Below, in pieces: positions 1-6,504 of a stretch of 12,665 nt of DNA. The translations under genes and the position numbers were made by a program. Within the stretch, counting starts at the first letter, position 1. Each line of letters opens with the position of its first letter. The notes under the pieces were generated by a model that saw nothing but the letters and a program-made list of their open reading frames with translations, made no database searches and was not told the DNA's origin. Origin of the DNA: an uncultured Paracoccaceae bacterium (GTDB taxonomy: Bacteria; Pseudomonadota; Alphaproteobacteria; Rhodobacterales; Rhodobacteraceae). The stretch lies in contig CALCPC010000660.1 in assembly GCA_937900975.1 (NCBI GenBank), positions 1 to 12,665 of the forward strand, read 5' to 3'.

Positions 1-55
1 TAAGATTATTGCAGCGCCTACATCCTTGGAAGAAGAATATTGCGGAGAAACAGCG

Positions 56-511
56 ATGCTCGATACGGTGAGGGATGCCGCGACGCCGGGGACGATCTGG
101 CTGGAGGATTTGACACTGGGCCTGACCCGCAGCGTGGCCAAGGTCGTGCACAGCGCCGATATCGAGGCGTTCGCCACCCTGTCCACCGACCGCAACCCCG
201 TGCATCTTTGTGAACGCTATGCGGCGCAAACGCCCTTTGGCGGGCGGATCGCGCATGGGATGCTGACGGCGGCGCTAATCTCAGCGGTGATCGGAGAGCA
301 GTTGCCAGGACACGGCACGGTGTACGTGTCGCAAAGCCTGCGCTTTCGCGCGCCGGTGCGTCCCGGCGACCGCGTTGTGGCAGAGGTGACAGTCGTGGCG
401 ATTGACCGAGCGCGGCGTCGGGTGACCCTTGATTGCGCCTGCCGCGTGGGCGATAGGGTGGTGCTGGACGGACAGGCGCAGGTTCTCGCGCCCTCCCGCG
501 CCATCGACTGA
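56..511 (+). CDS. MaoC-like (R)-specific hydratase/dehydratase, hot-dog fold
   Basis: The 151-residue protein has the hydratase-2 motif of MaoC-type enzymes: D45-x-N47-P-V-H50, with Asp and His as the expected catalytic pair, followed by a glycine-rich GGRIAHGML stretch (62-70) that packs the hot-dog helix. Family members hydrate or dehydrate enoyl-CoA thioesters, but the substrate here cannot be read from sequence. I chose the ATG at 56 because GGAG lies at 44-47, eight bases before it. An in-frame TTG at 26 would add 10 residues and has no ribosome site. The length fits a single-domain MaoC protein. ribF follows 35 bp downstream on the same strand, so the two may be cotranscribed. The 55 bp before the gene show no clear promoter, and the transcript may begin outside the window. 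Confidence 0.85.
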   Translation: MLDTVRDAATPGTIWLEDLTLGLTRSVAKVVHSADIEAFATLSTDRNPVHLCERYAAQTPFGGRIAHGMLTAALISAVIGEQLPGHGTVYVSQSLRFRAPVRPGDRVVAEVTVVAIDRARRRVTLDCACRVGDRVVLDGQAQVLAPSRAID

Positions 512-546
512 CACACGGCCCAGACGGGTCTGAGACATGGGCCCGC

Positions 547-1488
547 ATGGATCGCCACACCGGTCACACCCCGATTGGCCCGCCGCATCGCGGCGCCGCT
601 GCCGCCATGGGCAATTTCGATGGCGTTCATCGCGGCCATCAGGCCGTCATCGACGCGGCTCGGCGCGTGGCGGCGGCCACCGGCGCGCCGTTGGGTGTCG
701 TGACGTTCGAGCCCCATCCAAGACGCTTTTTCGCCCCCAACGCCCCGCCCTTTCGGCTGATGACCGCCACCGCGCGGGCCCACCGGCTGGCGCGGTTGGG
801 TGTCGACCAGCTTTATGAACTAACCTTTGACGCGGCGTTGTCCGAACGCTCGGCCGAGGCGTTTGTCAGCGACGTTCTGGTGCGCGATCTGGGCCTTCAA
901 CACGTCGTTGTGGGCGCGGATTTCCGGTTTGGCAAAAACCGCGCCGGCACGGCCGACCGGCTGGCGGCGCTTGGGGCCGCGGCCGGGATCGGTGTGACGG
1001 TGGCTGACCTTGTGGCGTTTGAGGCGGGTCCCGTGTCCTCGACCGCGATCCGCGCGGCGCTGAGCGCCGGAAAGCCCGAGATCGCAGCCGAAATGCTGGG
1101 ACATTGGCACCGGATCGAGGGGCGCGTCGAACATGGCGAGAAGCGCGGTCGCGACCTTGGCTATCCCACGGCCAACCTGGCGCTCGACGGGCTGCACCTG
1201 CCAAGGTTCGGCGTCTATGCGGTCAAATTCGACGTGCTCGACGGGCCGCACCGGGGGGCATATCTGGGCGCTGCGTCGCTCGGTGTACGGCCGATGTTTG
1301 GAGAAAACCGGCCAAATCTTGAGACATTCGTGCTGGATTTTTCCGGCGAGCTCTACGGCGCCGCGGTGTCGGTCGCCCTGGTTGCGCATCTTCGTGACGA
1401 GGTCGCGTATGAGGGTGTCGAGGCTTTGGTGCGACAGATGGACCGAGATGTCGAAAATTGCAGGAAAATCCTGGCTGAGCGGGTCTGA
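547..1488 (+). CDS. ribF: Bifunctional riboflavin kinase / FAD synthetase RibF
   Basis: RibF phosphorylates riboflavin to FMN and adenylylates FMN to FAD in the cytoplasm. The 313-residue product has the usual length and both domains. The N-terminal nucleotidyltransferase domain carries GNFDGVHRGH (22-31, the HxGH nucleotide-binding motif) and SSTAIR (164-169). The C-terminal flavokinase domain carries LGYPTAN (204-210), which binds ATP and metal, and NLETFVLDF with the likely catalytic Glu259. The ATG at 547 has no good Shine-Dalgarno sequence, so translation may depend on coupling to the MaoC gene ending 35 bp upstream. There is no better in-frame start close by, and 21 residues before the GNFDG motif is normal. 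The identification is firm; only the exact start is open. Confidence 0.96.
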   Translation: MDRHTGHTPIGPPHRGAAAAMGNFDGVHRGHQAVIDAARRVAAATGAPLGVVTFEPHPRRFFAPNAPPFRLMTATARAHRLARLGVDQLYELTFDAALSERSAEAFVSDVLVRDLGLQHVVVGADFRFGKNRAGTADRLAALGAAAGIGVTVADLVAFEAGPVSSTAIRAALSAGKPEIAAEMLGHWHRIEGRVEHGEKRGRDLGYPTANLALDGLHLPRFGVYAVKFDVLDGPHRGAYLGAASLGVRPMFGENRPNLETFVLDFSGELYGAAVSVALVAHLRDEVAYEGVEALVRQMDRDVENCRKILAERV

Positions 1489-1544
1489 GCGTTGTGGTCG
1501 CCTGCGGGCGCGATGCTATTTGCTTCCCTCAAAGGAGCCCCATC

Positions 1545-1685
1545 ATGCTGTTCGACTTTATCGCCTTTCTCGACTTTCGCTGGCTGGTCGCGTTTCACCT
1601 TTGCATCGCGGCGCTGATCCTGGGGCCGTTTATCTATATTTGGCTGCGTGAGCAGATCGTGAGCAAAGATCGGGACGAAGGCTAA
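1545..1685 (+). CDS. Small single-pass membrane protein, 46 residues, unknown function
   Basis: A 46-codon reading frame starts at an ATG preceded by a strong AAAGGAG ribosome site at 1531-1537, seven bases away. The product has one hydrophobic span (about residues 12-34, rich in Leu, Ile, Ala and Phe), then a charged tail with Arg35, Glu36, Lys41, Asp42, Arg43, Asp44 and Glu45. The positive residue next to the span and the charged C-terminus suggest a cytoplasmic tail, but topology is uncertain. I do not recognise a family. It lies 56 bp after ribF on the same strand. Its last 56 bp overlap the 3' end of the antisense acetyltransferase gene. A GTG at 1494 would lengthen the frame by 17 residues but ignores the good ribosome site. 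Confidence 0.65.
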   Translation: MLFDFIAFLDFRWLVAFHLCIAALILGPFIYIWLREQIVSKDRDEG

Positions 1686-2034
1686 GCCGGGCGGTCCCGT
1701 CTTCGGTCGCGCGAAAGCCGAGACGGGTGCAAAACGGCGACGGCGCTGCGGCTGACAGCAGCGCGTGGCAGCCCAACTGCCGCGCACGATCCGCCGCCGC
1801 GGCGATCAAGCCAGAAGCGATGCCAAGCCCCCGACCCTCTGGCGCCAGCGCGAAGGCCGCAAGCTGTGCGGCCTCCGCGTCCTGACGGTGCAGAACAAGG
1901 CATCCAAGCGGCGCGCCGTTGATCCCCCGGGCGATCAGGACAATCCCATCGGGGACGGCGCGGGCGTTCAGAAGATCGCGAACAGCCGCAATATCGTCGC
2001 TGCCGCGCGCTGATCGGATGCGGAAATCGGGCAT
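1630..2034 (-). CDS. GNAT-family N-acetyltransferase
   Basis: The 134-residue product shows the acetyl-CoA-binding core of GNAT enzymes. Strand 4 (QLAAFALAP) leads into the pyrophosphate loop EGRGLGIASGL (66-76), then a helix, a second strand (HALLSAA) and the C-terminal element FCTRLGF (101-107), which matches the FYxxxGF pattern of the family. The acceptor substrate is unknown. The short layout recalls small acetyltransferases of the ArgA/ArsN type, but I cannot assign it to them. The N-terminal region is short, so the family match is clearer than any subfamily. No good ribosome site precedes the ATG at 2034. About 18 C-terminal residues are encoded opposite the end of the small membrane protein gene and lie after the recognisable domain. 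Confidence 0.75.
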   Translation of the reverse strand: MPDFRIRSARGSDDIAAVRDLLNARAVPDGIVLIARGINGAPLGCLVLHRQDAEAAQLAAFALAPEGRGLGIASGLIAAAADRARQLGCHALLSAAAPSPFCTRLGFRATEDGTARLSLRPDLCSRSAHAAKYR

Positions 2035-2329
2035 GAATACACAGTCGGACTAAGGCCCGATCCCGGGTTTCGGTGGCGTGTGCGGCAGCGGACCGGGGCC
2101 GGTTCGCAAACCGTTCTCGAAGACAGCGCTCAGATCCCTTGACCCAGCACGAGGCGCCCCCGCACCGGCGGGCCGCGCCCTGGCCGACCTAGGGCAGCTG
2201 GCGCCAGGGCGTTGAACCAAGCCGTGCTGTCCGGCATCCGATGGCGCGGTCTGCGCAGCACATGCTCACACAGCGCTGGTCGCCCCGCTTTTCGAAAGCG
2301 CCGCGCGGCGTGTCCTTTCGGCCGCTGCG
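2035..2329. other. Intergenic gap with inverted repeats, no gene seen
   Basis: This 295-bp gap separates two leftward genes. I see no supported reading frame. It holds a perfect 9-bp inverted repeat, CGCCCTGGC at 2176-2184 and GCCAGGGCG at 2203-2211, with an 18-nt loop. Near the end of the SnoaL-like gene lie a 12-bp palindrome (CGCCGCGCGGCG, 2299-2310) and a 6-bp-stem hairpin (2286-2300). In the leftward direction these two sit just past the gene's stop and could act as a weak terminator, but neither is followed by a clear T run. Confidence 0.4.
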
Positions 2330-2710
2330 TCAGAAACCGTAGAAAAACTCCTCTCGCGCGATTTTGCCGTCTGCGTTCAGCGTGTAGATCGCCACTTCGC
2401 GCATTTGAGAGCGCTCTCCGCTGGCTTTGTTGGTCGCGTCGACATCGAAGATGACGGCAAAGCGATCCTCGCCGTGAAAGAACGGGCCTTCGACGCCGCC
2501 GCCGTGAACCTCAAAATTCTCCTCCCACCAGGCGTGCTTGCCGCGCAGCGCCTCCATGCCGGCAACCTCCCGCGGGGTGTCGCCCATGGCCACCGCCTCG
2601 GCCGAGACGGCATCGGGGGCGTAGAGTTGTGCCAAGCCCTTATCCTCCTGCTGCGTTTTGCAATACTCCACCAGCGTGGCGGCAACGGATTTTAGCGTTT
2701 CGATGGACAT
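2330..2710 (-). CDS. SnoaL-like / NTF2-fold protein
   Basis: The 126-residue protein fits the small alpha+beta barrel family of SnoaL and NTF2-like proteins. It has an N-terminal helix (ETLKSVAATLVEYCK), a YAPDAVSAEAV segment that begins the cone, then a sheet-forming half ending in REVAIYTLNADGKIAREEFFYGF. The DGKIxREEFFY ending is typical of the family. Members range from enzymes to ligand carriers, so no reaction can be named. It is predicted to be cytoplasmic, with no signal peptide. A purine-rich GGGGGA lies just upstream of the ATG. It sits 71 bp downstream of the CCA enzyme on the same strand, but a possible promoter in that gap suggests it may also be transcribed on its own. Confidence 0.8.
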   Translation of the reverse strand: MSIETLKSVAATLVEYCKTQQEDKGLAQLYAPDAVSAEAVAMGDTPREVAGMEALRGKHAWWEENFEVHGGGVEGPFFHGEDRFAVIFDVDATNKASGERSQMREVAIYTLNADGKIAREEFFYGF

Positions 2711-2740
2711 TGAATTTCCCCCGTTTGTTCATGAATTGTT

Positions 2741-2769
2741 CTTTTACTGGGCTGCGCCGATTCGGACAA
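2741..2769 (-). promoter_or_regulatory. Possible sigma-70-type promoter for the SnoaL-like gene
   Basis: On the minus strand TTGTCC (2769-2764) and TAAAAG (2746-2741) are separated by 17 bp. Each matches four of six consensus positions. The predicted start of transcription falls near 2733, inside a TTGTTC direct repeat (2725-2730 and 2736-2741). This is a pattern match only, in the least GC-rich part of the gap. Confidence 0.3.
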
Positions 2770-2781
2770 GTCGTATGAAAT

Positions 2782-3957
2782 TTAATCTGACGGGGCGGTG
2801 TCGCGCGCCAAAAGCATGGCGCGGTTCAGCGTGAAACCGGAGGCAATCCAGGCGGTTTCCAAGCGGTTGAGCGCGGCGCCCAGGTCGGGCCCCGGCGCGT
2901 AGCGGTCCAGAAGATCGGCGCCGGTCAGCGGAAAGACGGCGGCGGCGGCGGGTGCGAACGTGTCGGCCCAATCGGACGGTGGCAGCGTGCCTTTTGCGGC
3001 GGCTTGCAAAAGCGCCAGGGCCCGGGCGGCGGCTGTGCCCTGCCGATAGGCCATCTCGGCGGGGGCCGTGTTACCGGCCACCGCTTGGCGGAGGGTTGCG
3101 GCCCGCGCGGCGGTCTTGCGGGACAGGCGCAGGTCGTCGGTGCGGTCGCCGCCGCCAAGGGCCACGAGGCGCCGGACCCAGTCGGGTTTCACCGCCGCCG
3201 CCGTTTCGGCCGCGACAAGCGCTGGGATCAGCGCAATCTCGGCACCAGGAAGCACACGGGCCAAAACGCCGGTTTCTGCCATGGCGGTAAGCGCGGGACC
3301 GGGGTTCGGCGTGGCCAACAGCTTTGCCATCTCGCCCGACACACGCTCTCGACTAAGGCGCGCGAGCCCGTCTTGCGCGGCCTGGACTGCGGCCAGCGCC
3401 ATGGGATCCAGGTCCGCGGCGGCCGGGCCGAGTTGCGCGTAAAAACGAAAAATGCGCAGGCTGCGGAGGTGATCCTCCGCCAAGCGCGTCGCGGGATCGC
3501 CAATAAACCGCAGGCGGCGCGCGGCAAGATCGGGAAGACCGTCAACCGGATCCAGGACCTGCCCCGTCCGTGTGGCGTAAAGCGCGTTGATCGTGAAGTC
3601 GCGCCGCGCGGCATCCTCCTCCACCGTCTCGGCGAAGGCCACGACAGCGCGGCGCCCATCGGTGGCGACGTCGCGGCGAAACGTCGTCACCTCAAACGCG
3701 CTGTCGCCGGCAATGACCGTCACCGTGCCGTGGTCAAGCCCGGTTGGCAGCGCCTTGAGCCCCGCGGCCCGGGCCCGCGCCATGATCGCGTCGGGCCGAA
3801 GCGCGGTGGAGAGGTCGAGATCTGTGGCCGCACGCCCAAGCAACGCATTCCGAACGCAGCCCCCGACAAAATAGACAGGGGCGGCATCGGTGGCGAGGGC
3901 GCGCAGCACAGACTCTGTCTCGGGCGCCGTCAACCACGGCGCGGACACCCGCGTCAT
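2782..3957 (-). CDS. cca: CCA tRNA nucleotidyltransferase (class II)
   Basis: This enzyme family adds or repairs the 3' CCA of tRNA in the cytoplasm using CTP and ATP, without a nucleic-acid template. The 391-residue product has the class II head-domain motifs in order: VGGCVRNALLG (31-41), the metal-binding DLDLS with Asp46 and Asp48, RRDFTINALY (118-127), and EDHLRSLRIFRF (161-172). The rest is the helical tRNA-binding region. A bacterial poly(A) polymerase is the main alternative, because sequence alone separates these poorly. The compact alphaproteobacterial form favours CCA addition. The start at 3957 overlaps the stop of the upstream NUDIX gene as ATGA, a 4-bp overlap typical of translational coupling. 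The open frame continues upstream to 4068 inside that gene, but those residues do not look like the family. Confidence 0.92.
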   Translation of the reverse strand: MTRVSAPWLTAPETESVLRALATDAAPVYFVGGCVRNALLGRAATDLDLSTALRPDAIMARARAAGLKALPTGLDHGTVTVIAGDSAFEVTTFRRDVATDGRRAVVAFAETVEEDAARRDFTINALYATRTGQVLDPVDGLPDLAARRLRFIGDPATRLAEDHLRSLRIFRFYAQLGPAAADLDPMALAAVQAAQDGLARLSRERVSGEMAKLLATPNPGPALTAMAETGVLARVLPGAEIALIPALVAAETAAAVKPDWVRRLVALGGGDRTDDLRLSRKTAARAATLRQAVAGNTAPAEMAYRQGTAAARALALLQAAAKGTLPPSDWADTFAPAAAAVFPLTGADLLDRYAPGPDLGAALNRLETAWIASGFTLNRAMLLARDTAPSD

Positions 3958-4565
3958 TGCAGATGCTGGATCCGGTCGGCGAGCCCTTTCAGGATGCGGG
4001 CCGTCGCGCCCCAGATATAGTAGGGGCCATAGGGGATGGCGTAATAGCGCCGCTCTTGCCCCATCCAAAGCCGGTGGTGGATTTGAAGGTTGGCCGGGTC
4101 CATCAAATGCGCGAGCGGAACGGCGAAGACCTCGTCGACCTCCGCTGCTGCGGGCACAGGCCGGAAGCTTGGGTCAACCTCGGCCAGGATCGGCACGATG
4201 GAAAATCCGGTGACGGTTTGGTGCGGGGGCAACGTGCCGAAGGGGCGAACCAGCGCGGGCGCCAGGCCAATCTCCTCCTCCGCCTCACGCAGCGCTGCGG
4301 CCTCGGCGTCGCTATCCTCGGGGTCGACCTTGCCACCGGGAAAAGCGATTTGCCCCGGATGATGGCGCAGCGTCGCTGCGCGCCGGGTCAGGATGACTGA
4401 AAGCGCGCCTTGGCGCTCGGCAAAACCGATCAGCACCGCAGCATCCCGAAGCGGTCGCTCGTCCCGCGGTCTGGCCCCTGGCACCAGGTCGAAATCAGAG
4501 GAAGGCGGCGCAACCGCCGGCGCGACCCGGGCAAGCGCCCCAAGATTGTAGATCCTTTGGTCCAT
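3954..4565 (-). CDS. NUDIX hydrolase, CoA pyrophosphatase (NudL-like)
   Basis: The protein carries the NudL/CoA-pyrophosphatase signature just ahead of the NUDIX box: ILTRRAATLRHHPGQIAFPGG (residues 58-78). It continues into the box with REAEEEIGL at 93-101, whose Glu cluster binds Mg2+. Relatives cleave CoA and CoA derivatives into 3',5'-ADP and phosphopantetheine, or act on other nucleoside diphosphates. From the ATG at 4565 the product is 203 residues, close to E. coli NudL. A GGGGG run touches this ATG directly, which is too close for a normal ribosome site. An ATG at 4583 is an alternative. The frame stays open to 4775, but the extra residues are mostly Arg, Pro and Ala and look non-coding. 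The cca gene is coupled to its 3' end. The 219 bp up to hslO hold only weak hairpins. Confidence 0.88.
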   Translation of the reverse strand: MDQRIYNLGALARVAPAVAPPSSDFDLVPGARPRDERPLRDAAVLIGFAERQGALSVILTRRAATLRHHPGQIAFPGGKVDPEDSDAEAAALREAEEEIGLAPALVRPFGTLPPHQTVTGFSIVPILAEVDPSFRPVPAAAEVDEVFAVPLAHLMDPANLQIHHRLWMGQERRYYAIPYGPYYIWGATARILKGLADRIQHLQ

Positions 4566-4784
4566 CCCCCAAAAATGGGCCATCTTGGGCGTCTTGCAAG
4601 CGTCGCGCGGCGCTCTCGGGTGCAACGCCCGCGGGAATGGGCGCAGGGCTGGGCTTGCTGATCTAAAACCGCGCAGCGGGGCGGGGCGCTGTGCGCCGTT
4701 CCGCCCTTGCGTGGTCAGCCGGGCTAAACCCTGGACGGGGCGGCGGTTTTGCCAAAGACCGCGCCGCTGGGCCAAAAGGTCGGC

Positions 4785-5795
4785 CTAGCGCTTGACCTCG
4801 ACGGCCGCCTTGGTTGCCTCAAAACCCAGCATTTCGGGGCGAAAGGCATAATGCGCGCCGCAAAACTGGCAATCCGCCGTCACGTTGCCGTCGGCGTCGG
4901 TCATCTGGGCGATATCCTTGGCTGAATAGATCGAAAGCGATTGCACGACTTTGTCGGGCCCGCAGGTGCAGCCGAATTCCACCGGCTGCGCGGGGTAGAT
5001 GCGGGGGGCTTCCTCGTGAAAAAGCCGCGTCAGCAGTTTGTCGGGCGACACATGCGGCCCGATCAGCTCCGTCGCCTCAACGGTGTCCAGCAGCGTGGTC
5101 GCCCGGGTCCAGTTCTCTTGATCGTCACCGGCCAGGATATCGTCGGGGGCCAGCAGCCCGTCCTCACCCGTCGCTTCCCCCTCTGCGAAGGGGGAGGCTT
5201 TGGGCATGTGCTGAACCATGATCCCGCCCGAGCGCCAACGCGGCGCGTCGCCAGGCTCTCGCGCTTCGCCCATGGCCAGCGCGAAGCGGGTTGCCAATTG
5301 CTCGGACTGGGCGAAATACGTCTCCGCACAGGCGGCGAGCGACGTGCCCGAGAGCGGGGTGATGCCCTGATAGGGCGTGGTTCCCGGGCCCTGGTCGATG
5401 AGAATTGCGAACATGCCTTTGCCCAGCAACGCAAAAGCCGGGCCCGCAACGGCGGCCAGCGCGTCGGCATCAAAGCTGGCATAGGCGCGCAACCGTGCGG
5501 GGGCGCCGGCCTGATCGGGGCCGAAATAGTCGGTGGCGACCAACCGAACGGGTCCGTCGCCGCGAATTTGCAGCGACAGTTTCCAGCGCAGATCGATGGT
5601 CTGGCCGATCAGCGCGGTCAGCAGCACGGCCTCTGCGACCAGCGCCGCCACAGGCTCTGGATACGCGTGTTGGTCGAGGATCCGCTCCAGCGTCGCGTCA
5701 AGGCGGGCGACCCGGCCCCGGATGTCAGCGCGGTCGAGTTGAAACGGCAGGACGGTATCGTCCCAGGCATGGGATATCGGCGCGGGTTGGGACAT
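4785..5795 (-). CDS. hslO: Hsp33 redox-regulated chaperone
   Basis: Hsp33 is a cytoplasmic holdase that is switched on when oxidation releases zinc from its C-terminal cysteines. The 336-residue product has the N-terminal core with GDGPVRLVATDY and the conserved KGMFAILIDQG and PYQGITPLSG stretches. The zinc site follows as C276-x-C278 and C309-x-x-C312, so all four redox cysteines are present. The start at 5795 is set by a very strong AAAAGGAGG ribosome site (5812-5804), eight bases upstream. The frame is open further upstream but without recognisable protein. The linker carries an acidic segment around ATGEDGLLAPDD. A leftward terminator-like hairpin lies about 60 bp before the start codon. 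The gene heads the leftward cluster with the NUDIX and cca genes. Confidence 0.96.
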   Translation of the reverse strand: MSQPAPISHAWDDTVLPFQLDRADIRGRVARLDATLERILDQHAYPEPVAALVAEAVLLTALIGQTIDLRWKLSLQIRGDGPVRLVATDYFGPDQAGAPARLRAYASFDADALAAVAGPAFALLGKGMFAILIDQGPGTTPYQGITPLSGTSLAACAETYFAQSEQLATRFALAMGEAREPGDAPRWRSGGIMVQHMPKASPFAEGEATGEDGLLAPDDILAGDDQENWTRATTLLDTVEATELIGPHVSPDKLLTRLFHEEAPRIYPAQPVEFGCTCGPDKVVQSLSIYSAKDIAQMTDADGNVTADCQFCGAHYAFRPEMLGFEATKAAVEVKR

Positions 5796-5803
5796 GCGGC
5801 ACG

Positions 5804-5812
5804 CCTCCTTTT
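5804..5812 (-). promoter_or_regulatory. Strong ribosome binding site of hslO
   Basis: On the minus strand the sequence reads AAAAGGAGG, a full Shine-Dalgarno match, with 8 bases between it and the ATG at 5795. It decides the start over the longer open frame reaching 5954. Confidence 0.85.
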
Positions 5813-5855
5813 CTGCGAGCACGAGCGCGTCACTTAGGCGTCCGGCCCCGGTTTG

Positions 5856-5882
5856 AAAACCCCGCCGACCCAATCGGCGGGG
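5856..5882 (-). terminator. Leftward intrinsic-terminator-like hairpin upstream of hslO
   Basis: A perfect 9-bp inverted repeat, CCCCGCCGA at 5860-5868 and TCGGCGGGG at 5874-5882, surrounds a 5-nt loop. Read on the minus strand, the stem is followed by TTTTC (5859-5855), the layout of a Rho-independent terminator. Read on the plus strand it is followed by CTTGCC, which is not T-rich, so the signal faces left. No leftward gene lies immediately upstream of it, so it may block antisense transcription coming from the NUDIX gene, attenuate hslO, or end a small RNA. It could also be a protein-binding palindrome. Confidence 0.5.
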
Positions 5883-5919
5883 CTTGCCGTTTGGGCCGGG
5901 CTGGCGCACAGGGATGTGC

Positions 5920-6381
5920 ATGAGACGTTTCGGCCCGTCCCCGCGCCCTGGCATCGCCTATATCCGCCGTCCTGGCGCCTATGCTGTCATCCGACGCGGC
6001 GGCGCGGTTTTGGTGACAGAACAACAGGACACAGCAGTCGAAATCCAATTGCCCGGCGGCGGGATCGATCCGGGCGAGACGCCGCAGGCCGCGCTGGCGC
6101 GGGAGGTGTGGGAAGAGACGGGCAGCCGCATCCGGGTCGTCGCCAAGCTGGGCGTGTTCCAGCGGTTCACCTGGATGCCGGAATATGGGATCCACGCCCA
6201 GAAAATCTGCCATATCTATTTGGCCACGCCCGGGCTGCGGATCGGGCCGCCGGTGGAGCCTGGGCACCGGGCGCTTTGGCTTTCGGCGGCGGAGGCCGTG
6301 GCGCGGCTGGCCGTCGATGGCGACGCGTATCACACCGCGCGGGCGATGGGTCTGCCGCCGCGGCGTCCCTTGGGCGTGTGA
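5920..6381 (+). CDS. NUDIX hydrolase
   Basis: The 153-residue protein contains a complete NUDIX box: G47-x5-E53-x7-R61-E62-V-W-E65-E66-T-G68, which binds Mg2+ and cleaves a nucleoside diphosphate linked to another group. The substrate is unknown. The surrounding sequence (RRPGAYAVIRRGGAVLVTEQQ before, FTWMPEYGIHAQKICHIYL after) is an ordinary small NUDIX fold. I prefer the ATG at 5920, with GGGA at 5911-5914 five bases upstream. An ATG at 5914 adds two residues, and a TTG at 5884 falls next to the hairpin. The gene is divergent from hslO. Its stop lies only 8 bp before the left TA of the MITE-like element. It is unrelated in detail to the NudL-type gene: its box is canonical and it lacks the CoA signature. 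Confidence 0.88.
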   Translation: MRRFGPSPRPGIAYIRRPGAYAVIRRGGAVLVTEQQDTAVEIQLPGGGIDPGETPQAALAREVWEETGSRIRVVAKLGVFQRFTWMPEYGIHAQKICHIYLATPGLRIGPPVEPGHRALWLSAAEAVARLAVDGDAYHTARAMGLPPRRPLGV

Positions 6382-6389
6382 GACGGGCT

Positions 6390-6491
6390 TAGGGCAGTTT
6401 CCGTTCACCGTTGAGTAGAAATCGCTGTCTCAAAATCAGCATGTCTCTGATTTTGATGGTGTTTGACCCTCTTTGAACGGAAAGTGCCCTA
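6390..6491. mobile_element. MITE-like element, 98 bp, with terminal inverted repeats and TA at both ends
   Basis: GGGCAGTTTCCGTTCA at 6392-6407 is repeated inverted as TGAACGGAAAGTGCCC at 6474-6489, 15 of 16 bases pairing (the mismatch is at the sixth base). TA flanks each end (6390-6391 and 6490-6491), as expected for a TA target duplication of the IS630/Tc1 or similar type. By my count 46 of the 98 bases are G or C, clearly lower than the surrounding genes. It encodes no protein, so any movement would need a transposase supplied from elsewhere. It fills nearly all of the gap between two convergent genes and may serve both as a transcription end. The element type is inferred from structure; the parent transposon is not known. 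Confidence 0.65.
6430..6456. repeat. Perfect inverted repeat inside the MITE-like element
   Basis: TCAAAATCAG (6430-6439) and CTGATTTTGA (6447-6456) pair perfectly over 10 bp around the 7-nt loop CATGTCT. With the terminal repeats pairing outside it, the whole element can fold into a two-tier cruciform or RNA hairpin. Confidence 0.75.
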
Positions 6492-6504
6492 GCCTGCGGG
6501 TGCG

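Noticed and set aside
26..55. TTG start for the MaoC-type gene
   Set aside because: The ATG at 56 has GGAG at the correct spacing and gives a normal family N-terminus; the TTG has no ribosome site.
2101..2112. GGTTCGCAAACC as a tRNA T-arm
   Set aside because: The sequence resembles a T-loop, but I find no acceptor stem, D-arm or anticodon arm at the right distances.
2212..2454. An 80-codon plus-strand frame at the end of the SnoaL-like gene
   Set aside because: It is Arg/Ala/Ser-rich, lies partly opposite the SnoaL-like coding sequence, and has no recognisable motif or ribosome site.
4746..4775. A hairpin after hslO as an intrinsic terminator
   Set aside because: Only about 5 bp pair cleanly (GCGGT with ACCGC) before a bulge, and no T run follows on the minus strand.
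5830..6408. A 192-codon minus-strand frame opposite the NUDIX gene
   Set aside because: It mirrors the clear NUDIX gene and shows no domain. It would supply the missing gene before the leftward hairpin, but nothing else supports it.
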